From NCBI RefSeq assembly GCF_009720525.1, contig NZ_CP043930.1:1895501-1959500 (forward strand): DNA of 64,000 nt, given 5' to 3'. Source of the DNA: Gimesia benthica (GTDB lineage Bacteria > Planctomycetota > Planctomycetia > Planctomycetales > Planctomycetaceae). Under the pieces are notes generated by a model. The model did no database searches. It was not told where the DNA came from and saw only the letters and a program-made list of their open reading frames with translations. Position 1 is the first letter of the stretch; each line of letters opens with the position of its first letter. Of this stretch, positions 35,120-44,675 are shown one piece after another. Both the position numbers and the translations under genes were made by a program.

Positions 35120-35860
35120 ATGAACACACTGCAGAGTGATTCTCCGGTCATCGGTTCCGACTCCCGAACATTAAGTGCAGAGCTTGCAGAGCAGCTGTGC
35201 GCCAGGATTCGCAATGATCGTCTCGCTCCCGGAACCCGTCTGGGAACCGAAGCCGATCTGGCCAGTGAATTCGGCGTATCACGAACCGTCGTCCGGGAAG
35301 CGGTCGGCTCACTCCGCGGTCTGGGAGTAGTCGTCGGCAGACAGGGGCTCGGGCTCTGTGTCGGCGAAGCAGATAACTTCTCCACCGTACTCCGTAATGC
35401 CCTGGTCCCCCAGGTCGCCAGTGCAGACGGCTGGCGCGAACTGCAACAGTTGCGGGCCGTGATTGAAATCGGCTCCATCGCCCTGGCTGTCGAATCGATC
35501 TCCACCGAGGAAATCATCCGCTTGCAGACCATCGTAGCAGAAATGAAACGGGTCATGCGGAACCTGGACGAAGATCCCCAGGGAACCAGCAAAGCCTACA
35601 AGGAACTGGACTGCCTGTTCCACGAGACAATTCTGGGTGCCTCACATGGAAACTTTGTGCAACAGTTCCATGGCGTACTGCTCGACTACTTCCACGCAGG
35701 CGATGTCTATGGATGTCCGCCCCGGGAAAGTGGGTTGCATGAACACGAACAGATTGCCAATGCCATCGCCGACCGCGATGTCGACCTGGCTACGAAATAC
35801 TTGACAGAACACTTGAAGCCGCAATTAAAGGCGCCCAGTAAAGAATCCACGACAAATTAA
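35120..35860 (+). CDS. GntR-family regulator, FadR/FCD type
   Basis: A 246-residue regulator from the ATG at 35120, which has CAGGA upstream. The N-terminal winged helix shows LASEFGVSRTVVREAVGSL and a wing VVGRQGLGLCVG. The FCD domain has AVIEIGSIALA, ELDCLFHETILGASHG and HEQIANAIADRD, with the acidic/His metal positions of the family. The likely ligand is an organic or sugar acid made or consumed by the divergent aldolase and PLP enzyme. Confidence 0.87.
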   Translation: MNTLQSDSPVIGSDSRTLSAELAEQLCARIRNDRLAPGTRLGTEADLASEFGVSRTVVREAVGSLRGLGVVVGRQGLGLCVGEADNFSTVLRNALVPQVASADGWRELQQLRAVIEIGSIALAVESISTEEIIRLQTIVAEMKRVMRNLDEDPQGTSKAYKELDCLFHETILGASHGNFVQQFHGVLLDYFHAGDVYGCPPRESGLHEHEQIANAIADRDVDLATKYLTEHLKPQLKAPSKESTTN

Positions 35861-36061
35861 ACGCCTCAGGCAAATAACATAAATTACCTGAATCTTGAAC
35901 AATTGATTTGGCAACAGAACCAGTTCTGATCCGGTGCGTTCCGGTCAGCCCTGAGACTGCAGCAGTTTTTTATCTATATCCCTGAATCTGTTATCTATGC
36001 ACCTGTGTGCCAGGGTGATCATAGCATTTATTTTTTTGCGTTTATGTTGGGAGATGCTTCC

Positions 36062-36973
36062 ATGTTCCGTTTCCATTCCAAGGTGAGAGCTCGTGGATTT
36101 ACGCTGATTGAACTTCTGGTCGTGATTGCCATTATCGCCATCCTGATCGCTTTACTCCTGCCCGCGGTTCAGCAGGCTCGTGAAGCAGCCCGCAGATCGT
36201 CCTGCAAAAACAACTTCAAACAGGTTGGACTCGCTCTGCAGAACTATCACGACACCTACACTGTCTTTCCCATCGGTGCCGGCATCAGTGGAGGCTGCAG
36301 TGGCTACTCAGGCGCGCACATGTTTTCCTGGGGCACCCGTATCCTGCCTTACCTCGATCAGGCCAATATTTATAACAATCTGAACTTCTCCGGGCCGACT
36401 CCTTTTGTCCCCGCGAATTTCTCCAACACCACCTGCCTCAACCCGGTAGTGCCGTTCCTCTGTCCCAGCAATCCACAGCCTGACACCATCGTCAATAAAA
36501 ACGGTGCTTTCGCAGGCGCACTCCCAAACGGCATGCCCCGGACCGACATGGGCGGCGTTGCCGACTCCGTCAGCTGGAAATGTAACAGCGGCTCTGGCGT
36601 GCGACCCACTTCGGTCGGTAACGGGGTCCTCTATGCCATCTCGAAAGTCAGAATGCGCGACATCATCGATGGCTCCAGCAACACTCTCATGGTGGGTGAA
36701 ATCACAGGCTCGCTCGCTTCGAGTGGCCTCAATGGAAACTCCTACACCGGCTACGATGTCTTCGATACCAGCAATGGTATTAACAGCATTGACACCGTTC
36801 CCGGAGGCGGTACGTTCGCTTTCCGGCCGCAGGGCTTCTCCAGCTATCACGTAGGCGGCTGTCACTTTGTCTTCGGCGATGGTTCGGTGCATTTCCTCTC
36901 CGAAAACATTGACCAGGGAACGCTCACTGCACTCACAACCCGGGCCGGTGGTGAAGTTGTTGGCGAATATTAA
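36062..36973 (+). CDS. DUF1559 prepilin-like protein
   Basis: About 303 residues from the ATG at 36062, with GGGAG upstream. The pilin-like N-terminus [18 protein letters not shown] is followed by the DUF1559 body and the end signature YHVGGCHFVFGDGSVHFLSEN. It is followed 86 bp later by a small lipoprotein, a pairing also seen at 49618-51188 and frequent in planctomycetes. Confidence 0.9.
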   Translation: MFRFHSKVRARGFTLIELLVVIAIIAILIALLLPAVQQAREAARRSSCKNNFKQVGLALQNYHDTYTVFPIGAGISGGCSGYSGAHMFSWGTRILPYLDQANIYNNLNFSGPTPFVPANFSNTTCLNPVVPFLCPSNPQPDTIVNKNGAFAGALPNGMPRTDMGGVADSVSWKCNSGSGVRPTSVGNGVLYAISKVRMRDIIDGSSNTLMVGEITGSLASSGLNGNSYTGYDVFDTSNGINSIDTVPGGGTFAFRPQGFSSYHVGGCHFVFGDGSVHFLSENIDQGTLTALTTRAGGEVVGEY

Positions 36974-37059
36974 TTCTCGACGCTGATTCATTCGATGACT
37001 GCATTCATAATATTCGTGCAGGCCTCCGCGTCAACCTGCACTGTTTCAAGGAGTTTACC

Positions 37060-37482
37060 ATGCCCGCAAAAGGGTTATTGCTCTTACCGGCTCTCTTACT
37101 GCTGGTCGGCTGCGGGGGGATCAGTGATGCCCCCGACCGCCGCGTTGTCACTGGTACCGTCACCCTGGATGGCGCTCCCCTTGAAGGGGGCGTGATCCGC
37201 TTTCGTCCGCTGCCCGAAGGACCTATCGCTGCCGGAAAAATTCGGGACGGCAAGTATGAAGTTACCAACAAAGGGGGCGTCCCCCTGGGAAAACAGCGTG
37301 TCGAAATCAAAGGCACGCCCATACTCCCCGCCGATACCGCCGGTATGTCACTGGGAGAAATTGACGCCGCCACGAAACCCGCCATCCCGGTTCCCGACAA
37401 GTACCACAAAAATTCGGAACTCGAAGCCGACATTGAAGCGGGCGGAGACCCACTGGTTCTCGACTTCGATCTGAAAAACTGA
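37060..37482 (+). CDS. small lipoprotein with carboxypeptidase-regulatory-like fold
   Basis: A 140-residue lipoprotein (lipobox LLVGC). The mature domain begins VTGTVTLDGAPLEGGVIRF, the opening of the transthyretin-like/carboxypeptidase-regulatory beta-sandwich, and includes PLGKQRVEIKG. Such proteins commonly accompany DUF1559 genes; a structural or adhesive surface role is inferred. Homologous in layout to the gene at 50700. Confidence 0.82.
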   Translation: MPAKGLLLLPALLLLVGCGGISDAPDRRVVTGTVTLDGAPLEGGVIRFRPLPEGPIAAGKIRDGKYEVTNKGGVPLGKQRVEIKGTPILPADTAGMSLGEIDAATKPAIPVPDKYHKNSELEADIEAGGDPLVLDFDLKN

Positions 37483-37513
37483 AACAGGCTCTCGCATAAG
37501 TCAGGTATCAGAC

Positions 37514-38584
37514 ATGCAACTTAGACCCAACTTCATCCTGCTCCTCACCGCGCTCCTGCTCTCCCTTTCATCAGCGAAAGCTGAGGAATGGAATCACCCC
37601 CAGACCAGCAGACTGCCCCATAAGCATCTCGGGCCTTTTATCAGATTGACGGATGGCAACATCCTCGCCCCCGATGCCAAACAGTCGCTGATCAGCGCGG
37701 ATGAAGGAAAGACCTGGCAGGCCACGCCCCTCTATGCCGAACCGGAAAAGTTCCACACCAGCAACGAACGCGCACTGATCCAGACCCGCAAAGGGACGAT
37801 CATCCTTGTCTGCATGAATCTGGCCGAACGCAAATTCAACTGGAACGACAAACTGGGAGGCCCACAGCCCGACTGCTACCTCCCCGTCTATGTCATCCGC
37901 AGCACCGATAATGGAAAAACCTGGCTCACACCTCAGATCCTTCAGGACCACGGCTGGTGCGGTGCCGTACGCAGCATGATCCAGACCAAATCGGGCCGCA
38001 TCATCGTCGTCGTCTCCCAGTCCATCGCCAATCCCGGCAGACACGTCTCGCACACCTATTATTCAGACGATGAAGGCGAGACCTGGAAGCACAGCAACAT
38101 GATCGACCTCGGCGGTTCCGGCGATCACGACGGCGCCATGGAGGGGACCATCGTCGAACTCAAAGATGGACGCATCTACCAGCTGATCCGCACAAAATTC
38201 GGCCGCTTCTGGGAAGCTTTCTCCGAAGATGAAGGAGCTTCCTGGCGGACCATTCGTCCCTCGAAAATTCCTGCAAGTTCCTCCCCCGCGATTCTGCAGC
38301 GACTCGACAGCGGCCGCATTGTCATGCTCTGGAACCGCTTTCGCGATCCCCAGAAACGCACAGGTCGCCGCGAAGAACTGTCTCTCGCTTTCTCCGACGA
38401 TGAATGTCAATCCTGGAGCAAGCCCACGGTCATCGCCCGTGATCTGACTCCTCCGGGACAGAAACGCGAAAACCGCGTCTCCTACCCCTACGTCTTCGAA
38501 GCCCATCCCGGCGAACTCTGGGTTACCACCATGCAGGGGCCCGTCCGTCTCAAGTTTAAAGAGGCCGATTTTCTTAGCCCCTGA
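37514..38584 (+). CDS. exported sialidase-family protein
   Basis: A 356-residue protein with a signal peptide (FILLLTALLLSLSSAKA). Five Asp-boxes are visible: SADEGKTW, STDNGKTW, SDDEGETW, SEDEGASW and SDDECQSW, spaced as propeller blades. Sialidase or a related sugar-cleaving activity is the family expectation. It starts 31 bp after the lipoprotein gene and may be co-transcribed. Confidence 0.8.
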   Translation: MQLRPNFILLLTALLLSLSSAKAEEWNHPQTSRLPHKHLGPFIRLTDGNILAPDAKQSLISADEGKTWQATPLYAEPEKFHTSNERALIQTRKGTIILVCMNLAERKFNWNDKLGGPQPDCYLPVYVIRSTDNGKTWLTPQILQDHGWCGAVRSMIQTKSGRIIVVVSQSIANPGRHVSHTYYSDDEGETWKHSNMIDLGGSGDHDGAMEGTIVELKDGRIYQLIRTKFGRFWEAFSEDEGASWRTIRPSKIPASSSPAILQRLDSGRIVMLWNRFRDPQKRTGRREELSLAFSDDECQSWSKPTVIARDLTPPGQKRENRVSYPYVFEAHPGELWVTTMQGPVRLKFKEADFLSP

Positions 38585-38734
38585 AGATGACTCCGGCTTC
38601 CTGAAAATGTCCGGTGTGAAAGCGGAATAGTGATGGTTTAGCCAGCTGTTTGCTGCTATGATAAAGATCCGCCTATATGTAAACCCACTACGGATCTCAG
38701 TCAGAACTCACTCCCCGCCTCAGGAGCAGCTTGC

Positions 38735-39673
38735 ATGCAGTCTATGTCCCGTCGTCAGTTTCTCTCCTCCGCCAGTGCCGCCTGTCTGGCAGTACCGGGC
38801 CTGCAAACCGTCTTCGCCGGAAAAACCGCACCGCCGACGCTCACCCTCGGCTTCAGCCTCTACGGCATGCCGCATATGCAGACCGAACAGGCCCTGCAGA
38901 CCGTCGCAGATATCGGCTACGACTCCACCGAACTCTGCCTGATGGACGCTTGGGACGCCACACCGCTCAAACTCAATCCGCAGCGCAGAAAAGCAATCGC
39001 CAGTAAGCTCGACGACACCGGCCTCAAGCTCGCATCCTTGATGGAACACTGTGACCTCACCGGCTCACCTGCCAGTCAGCAACCGGTCCTCGAACGTCTC
39101 AAACGGGCCGCCCAGCTCGGCCACGATCTCAAACCTGATCATCCCCCGCTCATCGAAACCACCGCGGGCAGCGGCAAGTGGGAAGACCGCAAAGAGGAAA
39201 TGCGCGACAACCTCAAAGGCTGGGCCCAGGTCGCGGAAAGCACACAAACGGTCATCGCCGTCAAGCCGCATCGGGGTGGCGTCGTCGATCGACCCGAACA
39301 GGGCGTCTGGCTCGTCGAACAGATCAATAGCCCCTGGATTCGCCTCAACTACGATTTTAGCCATTTCACGCACCGCGACATCTCCCTGGAAGATTCGCTG
39401 AAAACCATGCTCCCCTACACCAGCTTCATCCAGATTAAAGACACCGTTCTCAAAGACAACAAAGCTCGCTTTGTGCTCCCCGGCGAAAGCGGCGACATCG
39501 ATTACGTCCGCCTGCTCAAACTCGCCGTCGCGGGGGGTTACCGCGGAGATATCTGCTGCGAAGTCAGCGGCATGGTCTTCAAACAGCCCGGCTACGATCC
39601 CGTCGCGGCTGCGAAGACCTGCTATCAGAATATCGCCCCTGCCTTCCAGAAAGCCGGCATTCAGCGCAGCTGA
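38735..39673 (+). CDS. exported sugar phosphate isomerase/epimerase-like TIM-barrel protein
   Basis: A 312-residue protein with a Tat-type signal (MSRRQFLSSASAACLAVPGL). The body is an AP-endonuclease-2/xylose-isomerase-like TIM barrel: LGFSLYGMPHM, GYDSTELCLMD, a metal-ligand glutamate in LIETTAGSG, IAVKPHRGG, INYDF-like RLNYDFSHF and ICCEVSG. In planctomycetes such exported barrels accompany PSD1/DUF1501 genes and are presumed to act on sugars. AGGAGC precedes the start. It is the first gene of a three-gene operon. Confidence 0.82.
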   Translation: MQSMSRRQFLSSASAACLAVPGLQTVFAGKTAPPTLTLGFSLYGMPHMQTEQALQTVADIGYDSTELCLMDAWDATPLKLNPQRRKAIASKLDDTGLKLASLMEHCDLTGSPASQQPVLERLKRAAQLGHDLKPDHPPLIETTAGSGKWEDRKEEMRDNLKGWAQVAESTQTVIAVKPHRGGVVDRPEQGVWLVEQINSPWIRLNYDFSHFTHRDISLEDSLKTMLPYTSFIQIKDTVLKDNKARFVLPGESGDIDYVRLLKLAVAGGYRGDICCEVSGMVFKQPGYDPVAAAKTCYQNIAPAFQKAGIQRS

Positions 39674-39708
39674 TCAGATATTGAATCCGTCCCATGAAGG
39701 GTTCGACG

Positions 39709-42261
39709 ATGACGAAACAGAATCAAATTCAAACTGCCAGTATCGTGACCATAGCAGTCTTACTCCTGCTTTGCAGCTCGCTCTCCGCAGCGGAACCGGC
39801 CCCCTCCCGCGACCAGCAGCTTGAATTCTTCGAACTGCATATCCGCCCGGTCCTGATCGATAAATGTGCCGACTGCCACACTGGTGATGCAGATGCGGAA
39901 AGCCCGCTCGCCCTGCAGTCCCGCGCCGATCTGCTCAAAGGGGGCGACTTCGGCCCTGCCATCGTCCCCGGCAAACCACAGGCCAGTCTGCTCTTTCAAT
40001 CCATACAGCGCACCCACAAAGAACTGAAAATGCCCCCGGATGAGGAAGATAAGCTCAATGCCGAAACACTGGGGCACTTCAAACGCTGGATTGAATGGGG
40101 CGCTCCCTGGCCTGAAGAAAAAACGAAAGCACGCCCCACCACCACAGACACAAAGTCAGCCGAAAAACTGACCACCAGCCACTGGTGCTTCCTGCCCCGC
40201 AAAGAAGTCACACCACCGGAAATTGACGATCCCCACTGGTCCAACACCGCCATCGATCGTTTCATCTATGCCCGCCTGCAAACAGAACAACTGACGCCCG
40301 TGCCCCTGGCCGACCGCAGAACAATGATCCGCCGGGCCACCTTCGACCTCACGGGCCTGCCCCCGACGCCACAGGAAATCACAGACTTCCTCAACGATCC
40401 CGCTGCAGACGAAACCGCGTTCGCTACCGTCGTCGATCGACTGCTCGCCTCTCCCGCTTACGGGGAACGCTGGGGCCGCCACTGGCTGGATGTCGCCCGT
40501 TACGCAGACACCCAGGGAGACGTCGGCGATTTTCCGATCCCCGGTGCCTACCTCTACCGCAACTGGGTCATCGACGCTCTCAATGCCGATCTCCCCTACG
40601 ATCAGTTTCTCACCGCCCAGCTCGCCGGCGACATTCTCTCCCAACAGGAATCCGATCCGGCCCGGGCTCGACAACTCAAAATCGCCACCGGCTTCATCGC
40701 CCTCTCCCGCCGGTTCGGCAACACCCGTTTTGAAGATCAGCACCTCACCATCGACGACACCATCGATACCATCGGTCGCGGCCTCATGGGCGTCACGCTC
40801 AAATGTGCCCGCTGTCACGATCATAAATTCGATCCGATGCTCGCCACCGACTACTACGGACTCTACGGCATCTTCGAAAGCACCCTCTACCCAAGCATGG
40901 GCGCCTCGAATCAGCCCTCTCCCACGCAACTGGTCTCCGCAGAAAACACACCCGGTTCACAACAGAAAATCAACGACTACTGGAAACTGCTCAGCCACTA
41001 TCAGCACCAGATCCGTAATCACTTCCGCCCCTGGCTCAAACCGACTCTCAAGGAATATAAACAGGTCGCCGCAAAAATCGAACAGGCGAAACAGGCTGGC
41101 AAACCATTCGACAAACTGGAAGCCCGTCGGCAGAAACTCCTCGCTATGCATAAGGGTAAGTTCCGCGAACTGATGCTGCACGGCCTCCCCTGGCTTAAAC
41201 AGGAAAAAGCCCGCCTGGTCAAGCAGCCCCCCGTGGAGATGCTCTACGCCGTCATCGACGGCAAACCGCATCACAGCCGTCTGCACCGCCGCGGAGATCC
41301 GGAGAACCAGGGGGATGTCGTCCCCCGCCAGTTCATCAGCGTCATCTCGAAATCAAAACCATCTCTCGACAAACAGCACTCGGGACGACTCGAACTGGCC
41401 CGCTGGCTGACCGATCCGGAACACCCCCTCACCGCCCGCGTGATGGTCAACCGGCTCTGGTATCATCACTTTGGACAGGGACTTGTCAAAACCGTCGATA
41501 ATTTCGGCGTCCTGGGTGAAGCCCCCTCCCATCCAGAGCTGCTCGATTACCTGGCCAGTCAACTGATCGCACACCAGTGGTCACTCAAAGCCCTGCATCG
41601 ACAGATCATGCTGACCCGCGTCTATCGCCTCGACAGCCGGGACCAGCCAGAAAACAGCCGCCGCGATCCAGACAACGTCTACCTCTGGAAACACACCCGC
41701 CGCCGCCTCGACGCCGAATCCATCCGCGATGCCATGCTCTTCGTCTCCGGCGAACTCGACCGCGAACAGGGCGGCCCGCACCCGTTCATTCCCTGGCATA
41801 AAAAAGGCTACAGCCTCAACGGTCCCTTCCACGAAGTGTACGAGACCAACAAACGCAGCGTCTACCTGATGACGCAGCGGCTCTATAAGCATCCCTTCCT
41901 GGGTCGCTTTAACGGTCCCGAAACCAACGAAACCTCGGGCAGTCGGCACAGCTCGCATCTGCCCACCCAGGCACTCTACCTGTTGAATGCCCCCTTAGTG
42001 CCCCGGCAGGCAGCCGCCCTGGCACAGCGTATCGAACAGACATATTCGACCCCCGCAGAACAGGTGGAACTCGCCTGGCAGTTGGTCTACGGTCGCAGCC
42101 CCACCAAATCCGAACAGGCAGACGCCCTTGAGTTTCTCAAAGCGTACCAGGCACAACTGGCAGCAGAACAAACACAGGATTCAGCAACAGAGGTCCCTTC
42201 CGCCTGGACCGGACTGGCCAAAGTTCTGCTCACCAGTAACGAGTTCTTTTTTATTGACTGA
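39709..42261 (+). CDS. PSD1 (DUF1549/DUF1553) cytochrome c protein
   Basis: 850 residues from the ATG at 39709 (AAGGG upstream). A signal peptide is followed by PSCyt1 with heme motif CADCH and MPPDEE, DUF1549 with FDLTGLPPTPQE, GERWGRHWLDVARYADT and CARCHDHKFDP, and DUF1553 with VMVNRLWYHHFGQGLVKT. It has no LamG-like extension and is shorter than its two relatives here. It lies 35 bp after the isomerase-like gene and 25 bp before the DUF1501 gene. Confidence 0.88.
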   Translation: MTKQNQIQTASIVTIAVLLLLCSSLSAAEPAPSRDQQLEFFELHIRPVLIDKCADCHTGDADAESPLALQSRADLLKGGDFGPAIVPGKPQASLLFQSIQRTHKELKMPPDEEDKLNAETLGHFKRWIEWGAPWPEEKTKARPTTTDTKSAEKLTTSHWCFLPRKEVTPPEIDDPHWSNTAIDRFIYARLQTEQLTPVPLADRRTMIRRATFDLTGLPPTPQEITDFLNDPAADETAFATVVDRLLASPAYGERWGRHWLDVARYADTQGDVGDFPIPGAYLYRNWVIDALNADLPYDQFLTAQLAGDILSQQESDPARARQLKIATGFIALSRRFGNTRFEDQHLTIDDTIDTIGRGLMGVTLKCARCHDHKFDPMLATDYYGLYGIFESTLYPSMGASNQPSPTQLVSAENTPGSQQKINDYWKLLSHYQHQIRNHFRPWLKPTLKEYKQVAAKIEQAKQAGKPFDKLEARRQKLLAMHKGKFRELMLHGLPWLKQEKARLVKQPPVEMLYAVIDGKPHHSRLHRRGDPENQGDVVPRQFISVISKSKPSLDKQHSGRLELARWLTDPEHPLTARVMVNRLWYHHFGQGLVKTVDNFGVLGEAPSHPELLDYLASQLIAHQWSLKALHRQIMLTRVYRLDSRDQPENSRRDPDNVYLWKHTRRRLDAESIRDAMLFVSGELDREQGGPHPFIPWHKKGYSLNGPFHEVYETNKRSVYLMTQRLYKHPFLGRFNGPETNETSGSRHSSHLPTQALYLLNAPLVPRQAAALAQRIEQTYSTPAEQVELAWQLVYGRSPTKSEQADALEFLKAYQAQLAAEQTQDSATEVPSAWTGLAKVLLTSNEFFFID

Positions 42262-42286
42262 CCCCGCAATCCACCAGGAACGCAGT

Positions 42287-43675
42287 ATGTCCGATTCTGC
42301 ATTGATCTCACGACGACAGCTTCTGCAAGCCGGCCTGGGGACCTCCGCAGGCCTCTGGCTTCCCTGCGTATTGCCTGCCGAACTCGCGGCCCCGCATCAT
42401 CGGCCCCGCGCCAAACACGTAATCATGCTCTACATGTCCGGAGGCTACTCGCACGTCGACACCTTCGACCCCAAACCCGAACTTACCAAACGGCACGACC
42501 AGTCGATCGGCAACGAAAACAAAGCCGCCGTCTCCGGTCAGCCCAAAGTCGAACGCTATCTCAAAGCCCCGCTCTGGAAATTCCGCCCCAACCGGGAGTG
42601 TGGCACCGAAGTCAGCGACCTCTTCCCCGAGATCCGCAAACAGATGCACGAAGTTGCGTTGATCCGCTCCATGAACTGCGATCACCGCGACCACGGCGAA
42701 GCCACCCTGCAGCTGCATACCGGCAGCACCACCGCAGCCATGCCCGGCATGGGAGCCTGGCTGAGTTACGGCTTGAAATCATTCAACCCGAACCTCCCGT
42801 CACACGTCGTCATCTCCGAACATCGCCCCTATAATGGACCCCAGTTGTGGGATGCCAACTTCCTCCCCGCAGTCAACACCGGCGTCCGCGTTATGCCTGG
42901 CAACGATCCGATTCCCTATCTCAAATCTCCTACGTCGCATTCCCGCCAGCAGCTCGAACTCTCGTTGTTACGGAAACTGAATCAGCGACACTTGGATCGC
43001 CGCGATCACGATTCCGAACTCATCGGTCGCATGTGTACCTTCAAAGCCGCCTCCGGTCTCCAGCGTCAGGCCCCCGAAGCACTCGACCTCTCCCGGGAAT
43101 CCAAGTCAACACTCAAACTCTACGGCGCCGAACAGGGAGACCAGGCCAGCTACGCGGCCCAGTGCATCATGGCCCGCCGCCTGATCGAACGAGGCGTCCG
43201 CTTTGTCGAAATCATCGACGCCGTCGGTGCCTGCCGGGACAACTGGGATGCCGCGCACCGCGACATGGCCTCGCATGAAAAATACGCCCGCCGCGTCGAT
43301 CAGCCCATCGCCGCCCTGATCACCGACCTCAAACAGCGGGGCCTGTTCGAAGATACCCTGCTCGTCTTCTGCACCGAATTCGGCCGTTCCCCCTGGGCCC
43401 AGGATGGCAAAGGAACCAAATCCCGCACGCATCACCCCAACGCATTCTCCTGCTGGCTGGCCGGCGGAAATGTGCGTGGCGGTGTGATTCACGGCGAATC
43501 CGACGACATCGGCAACTACGTGGTCAAAGACCTGGTCCACATCCATGACTTCCATGCCACCATCCTGCACATCATGGGACTCGACCACGAACAACTCACT
43601 TACCGCCACGCAGGACGGGACTTCCGTCTCACCGACGTGCACGGACACGTCGTCAAGCAGATACTCCACTCTTGA
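42287..43675 (+). CDS. DUF1501 family protein, Tat-type signal
   Basis: 462 residues from the ATG at 42287 (CAGGAACG upstream). The twin-arginine signal is SRRQLLQAGLGTSAG. Family segments include [30 protein letters not shown] and HHPNAFSCWLAGG. The metal/phosphatase-fold relationship is known for the family, but the activity is not. It is the last gene of the operon and is convergent with the esterase gene at 43737; only 61 bp separate them. Confidence 0.88.
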   Translation: MSDSALISRRQLLQAGLGTSAGLWLPCVLPAELAAPHHRPRAKHVIMLYMSGGYSHVDTFDPKPELTKRHDQSIGNENKAAVSGQPKVERYLKAPLWKFRPNRECGTEVSDLFPEIRKQMHEVALIRSMNCDHRDHGEATLQLHTGSTTAAMPGMGAWLSYGLKSFNPNLPSHVVISEHRPYNGPQLWDANFLPAVNTGVRVMPGNDPIPYLKSPTSHSRQQLELSLLRKLNQRHLDRRDHDSELIGRMCTFKAASGLQRQAPEALDLSRESKSTLKLYGAEQGDQASYAAQCIMARRLIERGVRFVEIIDAVGACRDNWDAAHRDMASHEKYARRVDQPIAALITDLKQRGLFEDTLLVFCTEFGRSPWAQDGKGTKSRTHHPNAFSCWLAGGNVRGGVIHGESDDIGNYVVKDLVHIHDFHATILHIMGLDHEQLTYRHAGRDFRLTDVHGHVVKQILHS

Positions 43676-43736
43676 TCCCTGAACAGGATTCTGGTGTGTT
43701 TACCTGAGTCCGCTCCCCAAAAAGATTAAGCGAAGA

Positions 43737-44675
43737 TTAATCGCGCTCCGGCACAGCCAGCTTCCGCAGCCGCAGCCAGTCTGCGGCGCGGTCGGTCCAG
43801 CTATCAACATTTGAATCGGCCACCGGACGCATCCCGTAGCCGTGACCACCCGTCTCATAGATGTGCAGTTCGGCCCCGACGCCGTTATTTTTGAGAGCCG
43901 TATAATACAGAATGCTGCTCAGCGGCGTCGCGTGGTCGTCATGTGCATGTGCCATGAAGACCGGTGGTGTTTTTTTCGAAACCGTGAAAACTTCATTCAG
44001 TTTCCCGGTCTTGTCGTCCATCAGCCGCCAGGGATAAATCAGCAGGCTGAAGTCCGGCCGGCATGAAACCTGGTCGGTCGCATCCTGTGCCGGATACGCC
44101 CGTTTGTCAAATCGGGACGTCACCAGTGCCGCGGCCTGCCCCCCTGCCGAAAAACCGATCACGCCGATCCGGTCCGGTTTCAGCCCCCACTCTTTGGCCC
44201 GCTCACGCACCAGGCTCAATGCCCGCTGCCCGTCTTGCAGGGGACGTTCGGAATAAGGCGGCAGTTTTTCGTTCGCCCGCTCGGGGGGAGTCTTGCCAGG
44301 CTTGGTTCGATAGTGCACCACGAACGCCGTGATCCCCATCGAATTCAACCACTGGGCTGTCTCTGAACCCTCTTTGTCAGCGACCACGTAGTTATAGCCT
44401 CCTCCGGGAAAGATCAGTACTGCCGACCCGTTCCGTTTGCCCGCTGGTGGCTGATAGAGAAACAGCTGCGGTCGCGTAATATTTTTAACGCGGGTTGCTG
44501 GCGGATTTTCATTCTCCCGTCGCGGCAATTTTTCCCCGGTGTTCTTTGTCGTTTCACCCGGCGCCAGCCCGGGCCAGATATCAATCACCGCATCCGGCTC
44601 GCGTGCCTCAACAGCGCTCACCAGCCCACAAATCATGCCTGCAACAAATAATGACAGCAGCGCCCACCGCCTCAT
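43737..44675 (-). CDS. exported alpha/beta-hydrolase, carbohydrate-esterase-like
   Basis: A 312-residue protein with a signal peptide (LLSLFVAGMICGLVSAVEA). The fold shows LIFPGGGYNYV (oxyanion hole), GVIGFSAGG (nucleophile), an acid in FMAHAHDDHATP and the histidine in YETGGHGYGM. It is close in layout to acetyl-xylan esterase-like bacterial enzymes. The start overlaps the DUF1501 stop as ATGA, so it belongs to that operon. Confidence 0.85.
   Translation of the reverse strand: MRRWALLSLFVAGMICGLVSAVEAREPDAVIDIWPGLAPGETTKNTGEKLPRRENENPPATRVKNITRPQLFLYQPPAGKRNGSAVLIFPGGGYNYVVADKEGSETAQWLNSMGITAFVVHYRTKPGKTPPERANEKLPPYSERPLQDGQRALSLVRERAKEWGLKPDRIGVIGFSAGGQAAALVTSRFDKRAYPAQDATDQVSCRPDFSLLIYPWRLMDDKTGKLNEVFTVSKKTPPVFMAHAHDDHATPLSSILYYTALKNNGVGAELHIYETGGHGYGMRPVADSNVDSWTDRAADWLRLRKLAVPERD

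Noticed and set aside
42128..42286. 5' extension of the DUF1501 gene at 42287
   Set aside because: It overlaps the end of the PSD1 gene; the Tat signal begins right after the ATG at 42287.
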